Below, in pieces: positions 32,010 through 40,294 of a stretch of DNA of 64,000 nt. The stretch's first letter is position 1. The number at the start of each line of letters is the position of its first letter. Below the pieces are notes generated by a model that saw nothing but the letters and a program-made list of their open reading frames with translations, was not told the origin of the DNA and searched no databases. The position numbers and the translations under genes were made by a program. This stretch comes from Streptomyces sp. NBC_01016 (GTDB lineage: Bacteria > Actinomycetota > Actinomycetes > Streptomycetales > Streptomycetaceae): contig NZ_JAPEOQ010000001.1 in assembly GCF_026341035.1 (NCBI RefSeq), forward strand, positions 806,001 to 870,000. Reading direction: 5' to 3'.

Positions 32010-35000
32010 TCAGGGCCTCCTGCGGCTCCGGCGGGCTGCGACCAGGACCAGGGCGCCGAGCCCGAGGGCCAGCGCGGAGGCCGCGGCCAGGAAGACGGTC
32101 ACGTCGTCGAAGCCGGTGTCCGGCAGGTGGCCGCCGCCGGGCTCACCGGGCTTGCCGGCCGGGTTGCCGGCCGGGGTGTCGGGGTTGTCGGGGTTCCCGG
32201 GAGTCGGGGGCTCCGGGCTCGGGTCGGGGCCTGTCGGGGGCACCTCGGCCGTCGTGGTGCAGTCGGACGCGCAGGTGGAGTCGGGCGGTCCTGTGACGGC
32301 GTTGGTCAGCGTCCGGTCGCCCTTGACCGGGTCGTCGACGGTGACCGAGTACGTGACGGTCACCTTCTCCCCGGCCGGGACGGTCCCGGACCAGCTCAGC
32401 TTCGGCTCGTCGTAGGAGACGTCACCGGCAGTGGCCTCGGCGTCGCCGTTGTACGCGGCGTCGTCCAGCACCTCGGTGAGGTCGTCGGTGAACGCGGCGC
32501 CCATGTACTCGGCGCCGCCGCTGCTGCCGACGGTCACCGTGTAGGTGACGGTGTCCCCCGGCTTCGGCGCGCTGGTCGAGGCGGACTTGGCGAGCTCCAG
32601 GTGGGCCGGCTCGACGCGGACCATGTGGTCCTCGACCTCACCGGGCCCGCCGAAGCCGGTCGCCGTGACGGCGCGGGCGGCGCGGGCAGCGCGGTCGACC
32701 GCCCGCTTGGCCGCGGACACCTCCTCGTCCCCGAACAGCCGCAGCCGGGCGAAGGTCTCGCCGAGCTTCATGTTCTGCAGCCCGTGCCAGGTCAGCGTGA
32801 CCTCGGTGGCACCGTCCGGTACGTCGGCGGTGACCATCTCGTCGCGGTCGAAGGTGCCGTCCTCGTTGGCGTCGACCCAGCCCGCCAGCGTGGCGTCCCT
32901 GCCGGTGGTGTTGGTGACCGGGACCTTCGCCGTGTGGCTCCCCTGGTGCTGATGGAGCGTCACGGTCCCCATGCCGTCGTCGTCCTGGTCGTCGCCGGCC
33001 GTGCGGTGCGGGTCGCCGTCCCGCTCCGGCTCGACGGTCCGGCCGATGCGCAGCCCGTCCACCATCTCGTGGAACGCGCCGCCGCTGGCACGCCGCGTCT
33101 TGTACGTGTCGGGGGCGTCCCCGAAGTCGTAATCGGGCGCCGGGAGCACCGTCGTGCAGTCCGGATCGGTGGTGCCCTCCGGGCAGTTGGAGTCGGGCGG
33201 GCCGACGACGCCGTTCACGAACCTGCCGTTGCCCGCATCCGTGACGGTGAACGTGTACGTCACGGTCGCCGTCTCGCCCTCGGCCAGGTCGCCGGTCCAG
33301 GTCAGCTGCGGCGCGGCGTAGGAGACGCGGCCGGAGTCGGCGGCCGCGTCACCGTTGTACGTCGCGTCGTCGAGGACCTTGGTGAGGTCGTCGGTGAACG
33401 TGGCGCCGGGGTAGTCGGCCCGGCCGTCGTTCGTCACGACGACCTTGTAGCTGAGGGTGTCCCCTTCCTTCGGGTTCCTCGGCGCGGCCGTCTTCTTGAT
33501 CTTCAGGGAGCGGAGGCCGACGTCCGTGCCGCAGTCCGGGTCGTCCGACCCTTCCCGGCAGTTGCTGCCCGGATCCTGCGAGACCACGGTGTTGGTCAGC
33601 TTCTTGTCACCGCCGGGCGGGGTGGCGACGGTGACGGAGTACTTGATCTTCACCGTCGCTCCGGCCGGCACATCGCCCTTCCAGGCCAGCTTCGGCGCCT
33701 TGTAGGAGACGGTGCCGGAGGTGGCGTCCGCGTCCTCGTTGTACGTCGCGTCGTCGAGGACCCCGGTGAGGTCGTCCGCGATCTTCGCGTCCTTGTAGGC
33801 GGCCTTGCCGGTGTTGGTGACGGTGACGGTGTAGGTCACCTTGTCGCCGGCCTTGGCCTCGGCCTTGTCCGAGGTCTTCTCGATGTGCAGCGTTCCGACC
33901 GGGGTCTCGGTCGTGCAGCCGTCGGGGCAGTCGGAGCCTGGCGGTCCTGTCACGACGTTGCCGAGCACCTTGTCGCCGGTGTCCGGCGCGTCGACGGTGA
34001 CGGAGTACTTGATCTTCACCGTCGCCCCGGCCGCGACATCGCCCTTCCACGCCAGCTTCGGCGCCTCGTAGGAGACGGAACCGGAGGTCGCGGCCGCATC
34101 CTTGTTGTACTTCGCGTCGTCGAGGACGTCGGTGAGGTCGTCCGTGACGGTCGCGTCCTTGTACGCCTTCTTGCCCTGGTTGGTGACGGTCACGGTGTAC
34201 GTGACCTTGTCGCCGGGCTTGGCGGATGCCTTGTCGGAGGACTTGGCGATGTCGAGCCGGGGGACGGTGACCTCCGTCGTGCAGCCGTCCTCGGCGCCGG
34301 TGACACAGTTGGACGCGCTCGATCCCTTGACGACGTTCTTCGCGACGCCGTCCCCGGTGGCGGGGTCCTTCATCGTCACCGAGTACGTGAGTGTGGCCTT
34401 CTGGCCCGCGTCGAGCGTCGGTGACCAGGCGAGACGCGGGGACGTATAGGCAGGGGTGCCGACGGTTCCCTTCGCGTCGCCGTTGTACGTCGCGTCATCG
34501 AGCACGCCCGTCAGGTCGTCGGTGACGGGCGTCTCCATCGACGAGGGCCCCGTGTTCTCCACGACCACCTTGTACGTGACCTTGTCGCCCGGCTGCGCCT
34601 CGTCGCCGGAGGCCGGGGACGAGGTCTTGGTGATCTTGTAGCTGGGGTCCGAGAACCGCACGGTGGCGCACTCGGTGGGCGGCCGCATCCCCGACAGCTC
34701 GCCGACGTTCTCCGGGCAGTTCTTGTACTCGCCCGGCGCCGCGGTCACGTCCACGCTCAGCGTGCAGGACTCCTGCCCCTCTTTGAGGTCGCCCTTCAGC
34801 CCCACGGAGCCGCCGCCCGCGGCCGCGGTGACCGAGCCGTTGGTGCAGGTCGTCCTGGTGTTCCCGGGGTCGGCGACGGTCAGGCCCGCGGGCAGGTCGT
34901 CCTTGAAGGACCAGCCCTTCTTCGTCCGCAGGTCCGAGGTGTTCGTGACGGTGAACGTCAGCGTCGACGTGCCGCCCGCGGCCGCGTGGACCGGTGAGAA

Positions 35001-35855
35001 CGCCTTCTCCACCCGCGGGGTGACGTCCATGACCTGGATGTCGTCGAACGCCGCGTCGTTCCCCGCGTTGCTGCCGTTGCCGTTCACCATGCGCACACCG
35101 AGCGCGTCGCCGTTGAACAGCACGGGGGCGTCGCTGGTCGTGTGCACTGCCTTCGCGCTCTTGCCGCCGGCCGTAATGGTCCGCGCGTCGCGGTCGGTGC
35201 ACGGGTTGACCGGCTTCGCCGACGCGGGGATCGCCTTCGCCCCGTCCATCAGGAAGAACTTCAACTGGGGCCCGGAGGCAAAGCAGTTGAAGGCCGCCGA
35301 GGAGGCCGCGAACGTGTAGAAGCGGCCGGGCGTGACGGGGACGGGCCGCTCGGTCTCGAACTGCACCGAGTTCGCCGCAGGGGCGGTGACGGTGAAGGCC
35401 GCGACCGCGTGGTTGGCGTCGGGGTCCGCCGAGCCGTTCAGCTGCCCCAGCGCGTTGGACAGGTCGCGGGTCGAGTTCCACCACGAGCCGCAGTCGGCGG
35501 TACCGGGCGCGTAGCCGGCCGAGTCGGCCTTGTTCAGCACCCACCCGTTGCAGCCCTTGAGCCAGCCCGGGTGCGCCGCGTACGTCATGTTCCGCGGCGG
35601 GGCGCCGGTGTAGCTGTCCAGGAGGGTCGGATCACCGGTCAGGTGCTCGAAGTCCTCCTGGTAGACCAGGGTCGGATCGGCCGGCGCCGCGGCTCTCGCC
35701 GCCCGCTCGGCCGCCGGTCCCTGCGCGGCACCCACCGCCACCGCGGGCAGCGGCGCCGCCACCATCGCGAGCACGGCGCCGAGCACCACCCCCGCCGCGG
35801 ACGCGCGCCGTGGCACCCGCCAACGTCGCAACCACTGCCTCGGGCCGTCCACCAC
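32010..35855 (-). CDS. Giant LPDTG-anchored surface protein with DUF11-type repeats
   Basis: The protein has 1281 residues. A signal peptide (to about residue 40) is followed by an N-terminal lectin- or adhesin-like domain with several Cys. Then come at least six DUF11/isopeptide-type Ig repeats, each starting KPGDxVTYTVTVTN and containing DDLTxVLDDATYNGDA. A GEVEDH-type DUF domain (DFGDAPDTYKT) lies before the last repeat. A Pro-rich wall spanner leads to the sortase signal LPDTG (1244-1248), a hydrophobic helix and the basic tail RRSRRRP. It should be covalently attached to peptidoglycan by a class E-like sortase, none of which is nearby. GTG 35855 has GGAGG 6 nt upstream. Confidence 0.9.
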   Translation of the reverse strand: MVDGPRQWLRRWRVPRRASAAGVVLGAVLAMVAAPLPAVAVGAAQGPAAERAARAAAPADPTLVYQEDFEHLTGDPTLLDSYTGAPPRNMTYAAHPGWLKGCNGWVLNKADSAGYAPGTADCGSWWNSTRDLSNALGQLNGSADPDANHAVAAFTVTAPAANSVQFETERPVPVTPGRFYTFAASSAAFNCFASGPQLKFFLMDGAKAIPASAKPVNPCTDRDARTITAGGKSAKAVHTTSDAPVLFNGDALGVRMVNGNGSNAGNDAAFDDIQVMDVTPRVEKAFSPVHAAAGGTSTLTFTVTNTSDLRTKKGWSFKDDLPAGLTVADPGNTRTTCTNGSVTAAAGGGSVGLKGDLKEGQESCTLSVDVTAAPGEYKNCPENVGELSGMRPPTECATVRFSDPSYKITKTSSPASGDEAQPGDKVTYKVVVENTGPSSMETPVTDDLTGVLDDATYNGDAKGTVGTPAYTSPRLAWSPTLDAGQKATLTYSVTMKDPATGDGVAKNVVKGSSASNCVTGAEDGCTTEVTVPRLDIAKSSDKASAKPGDKVTYTVTVTNQGKKAYKDATVTDDLTDVLDDAKYNKDAAATSGSVSYEAPKLAWKGDVAAGATVKIKYSVTVDAPDTGDKVLGNVVTGPPGSDCPDGCTTETPVGTLHIEKTSDKAEAKAGDKVTYTVTVTNTGKAAYKDAKIADDLTGVLDDATYNEDADATSGTVSYKAPKLAWKGDVPAGATVKIKYSVTVATPPGGDKKLTNTVVSQDPGSNCREGSDDPDCGTDVGLRSLKIKKTAAPRNPKEGDTLSYKVVVTNDGRADYPGATFTDDLTKVLDDATYNGDAAADSGRVSYAAPQLTWTGDLAEGETATVTYTFTVTDAGNGRFVNGVVGPPDSNCPEGTTDPDCTTVLPAPDYDFGDAPDTYKTRRASGGAFHEMVDGLRIGRTVEPERDGDPHRTAGDDQDDDGMGTVTLHQHQGSHTAKVPVTNTTGRDATLAGWVDANEDGTFDRDEMVTADVPDGATEVTLTWHGLQNMKLGETFARLRLFGDEEVSAAKRAVDRAARAARAVTATGFGGPGEVEDHMVRVEPAHLELAKSASTSAPKPGDTVTYTVTVGSSGGAEYMGAAFTDDLTEVLDDAAYNGDAEATAGDVSYDEPKLSWSGTVPAGEKVTVTYSVTVDDPVKGDRTLTNAVTGPPDSTCASDCTTTAEVPPTGPDPSPEPPTPGNPDNPDTPAGNPAGKPGEPGGGHLPDTGFDDVTVFLAAASALALGLGALVLVAARRSRRRP

Positions 35856-35902
35856 TCCACCTCCGTCACGGAAAGTAACCAGGAATGATAGAAAGCTCAC
35901 AC

Positions 35903-35934
35903 GCCGCTTATGTGACGAACGGCACATAAGCGGC
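35903..35934. promoter_or_regulatory. Crp-like palindrome upstream of the surface-protein gene
   Basis: A perfect 12-bp inverted repeat GCCGCTTATGTG-N8-CACATAAGCGGC contains TGTGACGAACGGCACA. This fits GTG-N6-GNCAC, the S. coelicolor Crp consensus as I recall it, and resembles TGTGA-N6-TCACA. It lies 48 nt upstream of the start codon of the LPDTG gene and in the intergenic region shared with the riboswitch. Confidence 0.55.
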
Positions 35935-36009
35935 CAGCGGCCCGATTCCACCCGGGCGGCCCAAGGAAGATCGAACAGGCATCCGCACCGATCCCGTGTA
36001 CCCTTGACG

Positions 36010-36128
36010 TGCAAGCGAAGGGGAGTAGCCCCGCAAACCGGTCGTCGACACACTGGAACCCCCGGGTTCCCGGTGGCCGGGCTCGGACCGCCTCGGGCGG
36101 GACGGGTGGGCGAGACCTTCGACCAGGC
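36010..36128 (+). ncRNA. yybP-ykoY manganese riboswitch
   Basis: The two conserved paired-loop segments are present in order and at the right spacing: GAAGGGGAGTAGC at about 36017 and CGAGACCTTC at 36111-36120. The intervening GC-rich helices include CCCGGGTTCCCGG and CCGCCTCGGGCGG. The motif binds Mn2+. It lies in the leader of a GDT1/UPF0016 transporter gene, one of the typical genes it controls. The boundaries are approximate. Confidence 0.85.
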
Positions 36129-36244
36129 AGAACACAGCACACGTACGCACCCACGCATACGTGTGTCCGCTGCCGGGTCGAGTGGTCCTCCCTACGCAGC
36201 GGGGCGGGGTTCACAACGGCCCGGCCCGCACAGAAAGCGCCCCC

Positions 36245-36832
36245 ATGGACCTCGATCCCCTGGCGATCGTCACCGCCTTCGGGCTGATCTTCCTCGCCGA
36301 ACTCCCGGACAAGACCATGTTCGCCTCACTGGCCATGGGCACCCGGATGAAGCCGCTCTACGTCTGGTTCGGCACGGCGGCCGCGTTCGCCGTGCACGTC
36401 GCCATCGCGGTCGGCGCGGGCTCACTGCTCGGCCTCCTCCCCGGCTGGCTCGTGAAGCTCGTCTCCGGCCTGATGTTCCTCTTCGGCGCGTTCATGCTCC
36501 TCAGGGGCGGCGACGACGAGGACGACGAGGACTCGGCCGGCGCGAAGACCGTCACCGGTTTCTGGCCGGTCTTCGGCACCGCGTTCATGGCCGTGTTCAT
36601 CGGCGAGTGGGGCGACCTCACCCAGATCACCACGGCCAACCTGGCGGCCACGAACGGCACATGGTCCACCGCGATCGGCTCCTGGGCCGCGCTCATCTCC
36701 GTGTCCGCGCTCGCCCTGGTCGCCGGGCGCTTCATCGCCAAGCGGGTGCCGCTGAAGACCGTTCAGCGGGTGGGCGGCTTCTGCATGCTGGCGCTGGCCG
36801 TGTGGTCCTTCGTCGAGGTGTTCACCGGCTGA
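36245..36832 (+). CDS. GDT1/TMEM165 (UPF0016) family cation transporter, probable Mn2+ exporter
   Basis: This 195-residue membrane protein has six helices arranged as two homologous halves. Each half carries the family motif E-x-G/P-D-[KL]-T: ELPDKT at 19-24 and EWGDLT at 121-126. A strongly acidic linker (GGDDEDDEDSAG) joins the halves. Family members exchange Mn2+ or Ca2+ for H+ across membranes. The yybP-ykoY riboswitch in its leader means expression should rise with Mn2+, consistent with detoxifying efflux. It is divergent from the LPDTG surface-protein gene and stands as a single-gene unit before the TetR operon. Confidence 0.92.
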   Translation: MDLDPLAIVTAFGLIFLAELPDKTMFASLAMGTRMKPLYVWFGTAAAFAVHVAIAVGAGSLLGLLPGWLVKLVSGLMFLFGAFMLLRGGDDEDDEDSAGAKTVTGFWPVFGTAFMAVFIGEWGDLTQITTANLAATNGTWSTAIGSWAALISVSALALVAGRFIAKRVPLKTVQRVGGFCMLALAVWSFVEVFTG

Positions 36833-36857
36833 CGCACCGGCCGGGCACACCCCTTGT

Positions 36858-36892
36858 GGATACACAAACGTATCGAATACGTTCGCGTATCC
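36858..36892. promoter_or_regulatory. 35-nt palindromic operator of the TetR gene
   Basis: Fourteen of seventeen symmetric base pairs match around a centre at 36875. The core AACGTAT-CGA-ATACGTT and the outer arms GGATAC/GTATCC are perfect. It ends 16 nt before the TetR start codon, overlapping the likely promoter, so autorepression is expected. Confidence 0.75.
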
Positions 36893-36908
36893 AACCGGGG
36901 AGGCGAGG

Positions 36909-37511
36909 ATGCCCGTCACCAAGCGGCGTGCGCGGACGCGACAGCGGCTGCTCGACGCCGCGCTCGACGTGTTCGCCGAGGAGGGCTTCGGTCGCTCCAC
37001 GGTGGAACAGGTCTGTGAGCGCGCGGGATTCACCCGTGGCGCTTTCTACTCCAATTTTTCCTCGCTCGACGAGCTGTTTCTCGCCTTGTGGGAGGAGCGG
37101 TCCGCGCGGATGCTCGATGATGTGCGGACTGCCCTCGCCGGTGTCGACCCGGACGATCCCGAGGCCGCCGTGCGGGCGGCGATCGACGCCACCCCGGTCG
37201 ACGACGCCTGGTTCCGGATCACCGCCGAGTTCACCGCGCACGCGCTGCGCAATCCGGGCCTGCGCCGGGTGATGGCCGCCCGCGAGGAGGCCATCCGCGA
37301 CGCGATCCTGCCGGTGTTCGTGACCGCGCTCGGCCGGCTCGGCCGGCGGGTCACGGACGAACGGGCCCTGGGTGACGCCCTGGTGGCCGTGCACGACGGG
37401 ACCTCCGTGCAGGTCCTGCTGCAGCCGGACGACGCGGCCGTACGGGCCCGTCGCGAGGCCCTCTTCATGAACGTACTGGACGCCTACAGCACACCGTTGG
37501 AGAGCGCATGA
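36909..37511 (+). CDS. TetR/AcrR family regulator
   Basis: The protein has 200 residues. The HTH is at about 8-55 (ARTRQRLLDAALDVFAEEGFGRSTVEQVCERAGFTRGAFYSNFSSLDELF), a textbook TetR N-terminus. The C-terminal ligand domain is unassigned. It overlaps the next gene by ATGA, so it is the first gene of an operon with a flavin-dependent dehydrogenase and an SDR enzyme. The 35-nt palindrome just upstream should be its operator. The ligand is probably a steroid-like or other hydrophobic substrate of the enzymes, by analogy with KstR-type regulation (inference). Confidence 0.92.
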   Translation: MPVTKRRARTRQRLLDAALDVFAEEGFGRSTVEQVCERAGFTRGAFYSNFSSLDELFLALWEERSARMLDDVRTALAGVDPDDPEAAVRAAIDATPVDDAWFRITAEFTAHALRNPGLRRVMAAREEAIRDAILPVFVTALGRLGRRVTDERALGDALVAVHDGTSVQVLLQPDDAAVRARREALFMNVLDAYSTPLESA

Positions 37512-39172
37512 GTGACACCACTGCCGATGTCATCGTCGTGGGAGCCGGCCTCGCCGGGCTCGTCGCGACGTACGAACTCACTCGCGCGGGCAAGCGAGTC
37601 GTGCTGGTCGACCAGGAGAACGAGGCGAACCTCGGCGGCCAGGCGTACTGGTCGCTCGGTGGGCTCTTCCTCGTCGACAGCCCCGAGCAGCGGCGGATGG
37701 GGATCAAGGACTCCTACGAGCTGGCCCTCGCCGACTGGCTCGGCTCCGCCGGATTCGACCGCGAGGACGAGGACCACTGGCCGCGCAAGTGGGCCGAGGC
37801 GTATGTGCGGTTCGCGGCCGGGGAGAAGCGGGACTATCTGCAGGGGCTCGGGCTGAAGGTCACCCCGAACGTGGGGTGGGCCGAGCGCGGCTCCGGGACC
37901 GCGACCGGGCACGGGAACTCCGTGCCGCGCTTCCACATCACGTGGGGGACGGGCCCCGAGGTCGTGCGGGTCTTCCGCGAGCCGGTGCTCGCGGCCGCCG
38001 AGCGCGGGCTCGTCGACTTCAAGTACCGGCACCAGGTCGACGAGTTGATCGTGGAGGACGGCGCCGCCGTCGGCGTGCGCGGGTCGCTGCTCGAACCCTC
38101 CTCCGAGGCGCGCGGCGTCGCCTCGTCGCGCGAGACCGCGGGCGACTTCGAACTGCGCGCGAAGGCCGTCATCGTGACCTCGGGCGGCATCGGCGCGAAC
38201 CACGAACTGGTCAGGAAGAACTGGCCCGTTGAGCGCATGGGGACCCCGCCCGAGTCCATGGTGACCGGTGTCCCCGCGTACGTCGACGGGCGCATGCTGG
38301 AGATCACCGAGAACGCCGGCGCCTCCCTCGTGAACCGCGACCGCATGTGGCACTACACCGAGGGCCTGAAGAACTGGGACCCGATCTGGCCGGGCCACGG
38401 CATCCGGATCATCCCGGGCCCGTCCTCGATGTGGCTGGACGCCGAGGGCAAGCGGCTGCCCGCGCCGCTCTTCCCCGGGCACGACACCCTCGCCACGCTC
38501 AAGCACATCACCGGGACCGGGCACGACCACACGTGGTTCATCCTGACCCGCGCCATCGTGGAGAAGGAGTTCGCGCTCTCCGGATCCGAGCAGAACCCCG
38601 ACATCACCGGCAAGGACCTGAAGCTGGTCCTCCAGCGCGTGAAGAAGGGCGCGCCGGGCCCGATCCAGGCGTTCCTGGACCGTGGCGAGGATTTCGTCGT
38701 GCGGCGGAACCTGAAGGACCTCGTCGCCGGGATGAACAAGCTGACGCCCGAGACCCCCGTCTCGTACGAGCAGGTGGAGCGCGAGATCGTCGCGCGCGAC
38801 CGGGAGGTCGACAACGGGTACTCCAAGGACCTCCAGATGATGGCGATCCGCAATGCCCGCTCGTACCTCTTCGACCGCCTCACCCGCGTCGCCAAGCCGC
38901 ACCGCCTCCTCGACCCGGCGCAGGGCCCGCTGATCGCCGTCCGCCTGCACGTCCTGACGCGCAAGACGCTCGGCGGTCTGGAGACGAACCTCGACTCGCA
39001 GGTCGTGCGGCCCGACAAGTCCGTCTTCGAAGGTCTCTACGCGGCCGGGGAGGTCGCCGGGTTCGGCGGTGGCGGTGTGCACGGGTACAACGCGCTGGAA
39101 GGGACCTTCCTCGGCGGCTGCATCTTCTCCGGTCGCGCCGCCGGGCGCGCGCTCGCGCGGAGCCTCGCGTGA
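37508..39172 (+). CDS. FAD-binding dehydrogenase (KstD/fumarate reductase-like flavoprotein)
   Basis: The protein has 554 residues. The N-terminal dinucleotide-binding motif VIVVGAGLAGLVATYELTRAGKRVVLVDQE is followed by GGQAYWSLGG. The C-terminal FAD motif is GLYAAGEVAGFGGGGVHGYNALEGTFLGGCIFSGRAAG. The layout is that of the FAD-binding-2 family which includes 3-ketosteroid delta-1-dehydrogenases and fumarate reductase flavoprotein subunits. The length and the DWLGSAGFDREDEDHWPRKW insert fit the subgroup annotated simply as FAD-binding dehydrogenase. The substrate is not predictable. It overlaps the TetR gene by 4 nt and the SDR gene by 4 nt, a tightly coupled operon. Confidence 0.9.
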   Translation: MSDTTADVIVVGAGLAGLVATYELTRAGKRVVLVDQENEANLGGQAYWSLGGLFLVDSPEQRRMGIKDSYELALADWLGSAGFDREDEDHWPRKWAEAYVRFAAGEKRDYLQGLGLKVTPNVGWAERGSGTATGHGNSVPRFHITWGTGPEVVRVFREPVLAAAERGLVDFKYRHQVDELIVEDGAAVGVRGSLLEPSSEARGVASSRETAGDFELRAKAVIVTSGGIGANHELVRKNWPVERMGTPPESMVTGVPAYVDGRMLEITENAGASLVNRDRMWHYTEGLKNWDPIWPGHGIRIIPGPSSMWLDAEGKRLPAPLFPGHDTLATLKHITGTGHDHTWFILTRAIVEKEFALSGSEQNPDITGKDLKLVLQRVKKGAPGPIQAFLDRGEDFVVRRNLKDLVAGMNKLTPETPVSYEQVEREIVARDREVDNGYSKDLQMMAIRNARSYLFDRLTRVAKPHRLLDPAQGPLIAVRLHVLTRKTLGGLETNLDSQVVRPDKSVFEGLYAAGEVAGFGGGGVHGYNALEGTFLGGCIFSGRAAGRALARSLA

Positions 39173-39969
39173 GTACGCGGGGCACGGCCCTGGTGACGGG
39201 GGCCTCTTCGGGCATCGGGGCGGCGGTCGCGGCGGCGCTCCTGCGGCGCGGCTACAAGGTGTACGGGACCAGCCGGGACCCCCGGAAGGTCACCTCGCCG
39301 GTGCCGGGCGTGGAGTACCTGCCGCTCGACCTCTCCGACGAGGAGAGCATCGAGACCCTCGCGCGGTCGGTCGGCGAGGTCGACGTGCTCGTCAACAACG
39401 CCGGGGAATCGCAGAGCGGCCCGCTCGAGGAGCTGCCGATGGACGCGGTGCGGCGGCTCTTCCAGCTCAACGTGTTCGGGGCGGTGCGGCTCAGTCAGCT
39501 GCTGCTGCCGGGGATGCGGGAGCGGCGGCGCGGCCGGGTGGTCATGGTCGGCTCGATGCTGGCCAGCTTCCCGCTCGCGTACCGGTCCTCCTACGTCGCG
39601 TCGAAGGCCGCGATCAAGGGCTTCGCGCACGCGGCGCGGCGCGAGTACGCCCCGTACGGCGTCGGCATCACGACGGTCGAACCGGGCTCCATCGCGACGG
39701 GCATCAGCGAGCGCAGGACGCAGTACGTGGCGAAGGACTCGCCGTTCCGCGCCGCCTACGACACGATGCTCGCCGCCCTCAACTCCAATGAGGCGCACGG
39801 GATCTCGGCCGAGAAGGTCGCCGCGAAGATCGTCTCGGCGATCGAGGCGGGGCGGCCGAGGCCGCTGTACGCGGTGGGCAGCAACGCGCCCCTCGTGTTC
39901 GCGCTGCGGCGGGCGCTGCCTCGCTCGGCGACCGAACGGATGGTGGCCAGGAGGCACGGGCTGAAGTAG
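39169..39969 (+). CDS. Short-chain dehydrogenase/reductase (SDR)
   Basis: The protein has 266 residues. The classical SDR motifs are TGASSGIG (cofactor), NNAGESQSGP, Ser in VVMVGSMLASF and the YVASKAAIK active site (Tyr-x-x-x-Lys). Arg in TSRDPRK suggests NADP(H) preference. GTG 39169 overlaps the dehydrogenase stop (GTGA). With the FAD-dehydrogenase it could carry out successive redox steps on a ring or alcohol substrate under TetR control. No further gene is coupled downstream; the 325-nt region 39970-40294 follows. Confidence 0.9.
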   Translation: MSTRGTALVTGASSGIGAAVAAALLRRGYKVYGTSRDPRKVTSPVPGVEYLPLDLSDEESIETLARSVGEVDVLVNNAGESQSGPLEELPMDAVRRLFQLNVFGAVRLSQLLLPGMRERRRGRVVMVGSMLASFPLAYRSSYVASKAAIKGFAHAARREYAPYGVGITTVEPGSIATGISERRTQYVAKDSPFRAAYDTMLAALNSNEAHGISAEKVAAKIVSAIEAGRPRPLYAVGSNAPLVFALRRALPRSATERMVARRHGLK

Positions 39970-40294
39970 CGGCGGGGGCTGAAGCGGAGGTTTCGGCGGT
40001 CGCGGGCCCCCTGGACGCGGCCGTCGGAACCGCTCCCACGGATGTGCGTAAGGACTGTTCCTGGGCGGGGCACTCGGGCGTACATTCGGTTCACCGTCGC
40101 AGCACGCACGGTCGTACGGATGAATTGCGTCGGCGCTGTTCATCCGTCGCCCGCGCGCCGCCGGAGACGGGGAGCAGGCGCCGCACAGCGGGAGTACCTG
40201 CGAAGGCCGGCCCGGCCACTCCCCTCGGACACCGTTCCGGTCGGGCCGGCTTCCCGTTTGCCGGGGCGGCCCGACGTAGCGGCACTATGGGGGC
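39970..40294. other. 325-nt intergenic region with terminator-like hairpin
   Basis: No gene is seen. An imperfect hairpin with arms AAGGCCGGCCCGGCC and GGTCGGGCCGGCTT at about 40203-40252 probably ends the TetR operon. The promoter of the S9 peptidase gene should lie before or overlap it. Confidence 0.5.

Noticed and set aside
36004..37272. 422-codon plus-strand frame over the riboswitch and GDT1 gene
   Set aside because: Runs through the riboswitch and is out of frame with GDT1 and TetR, both of which have diagnostic motifs.
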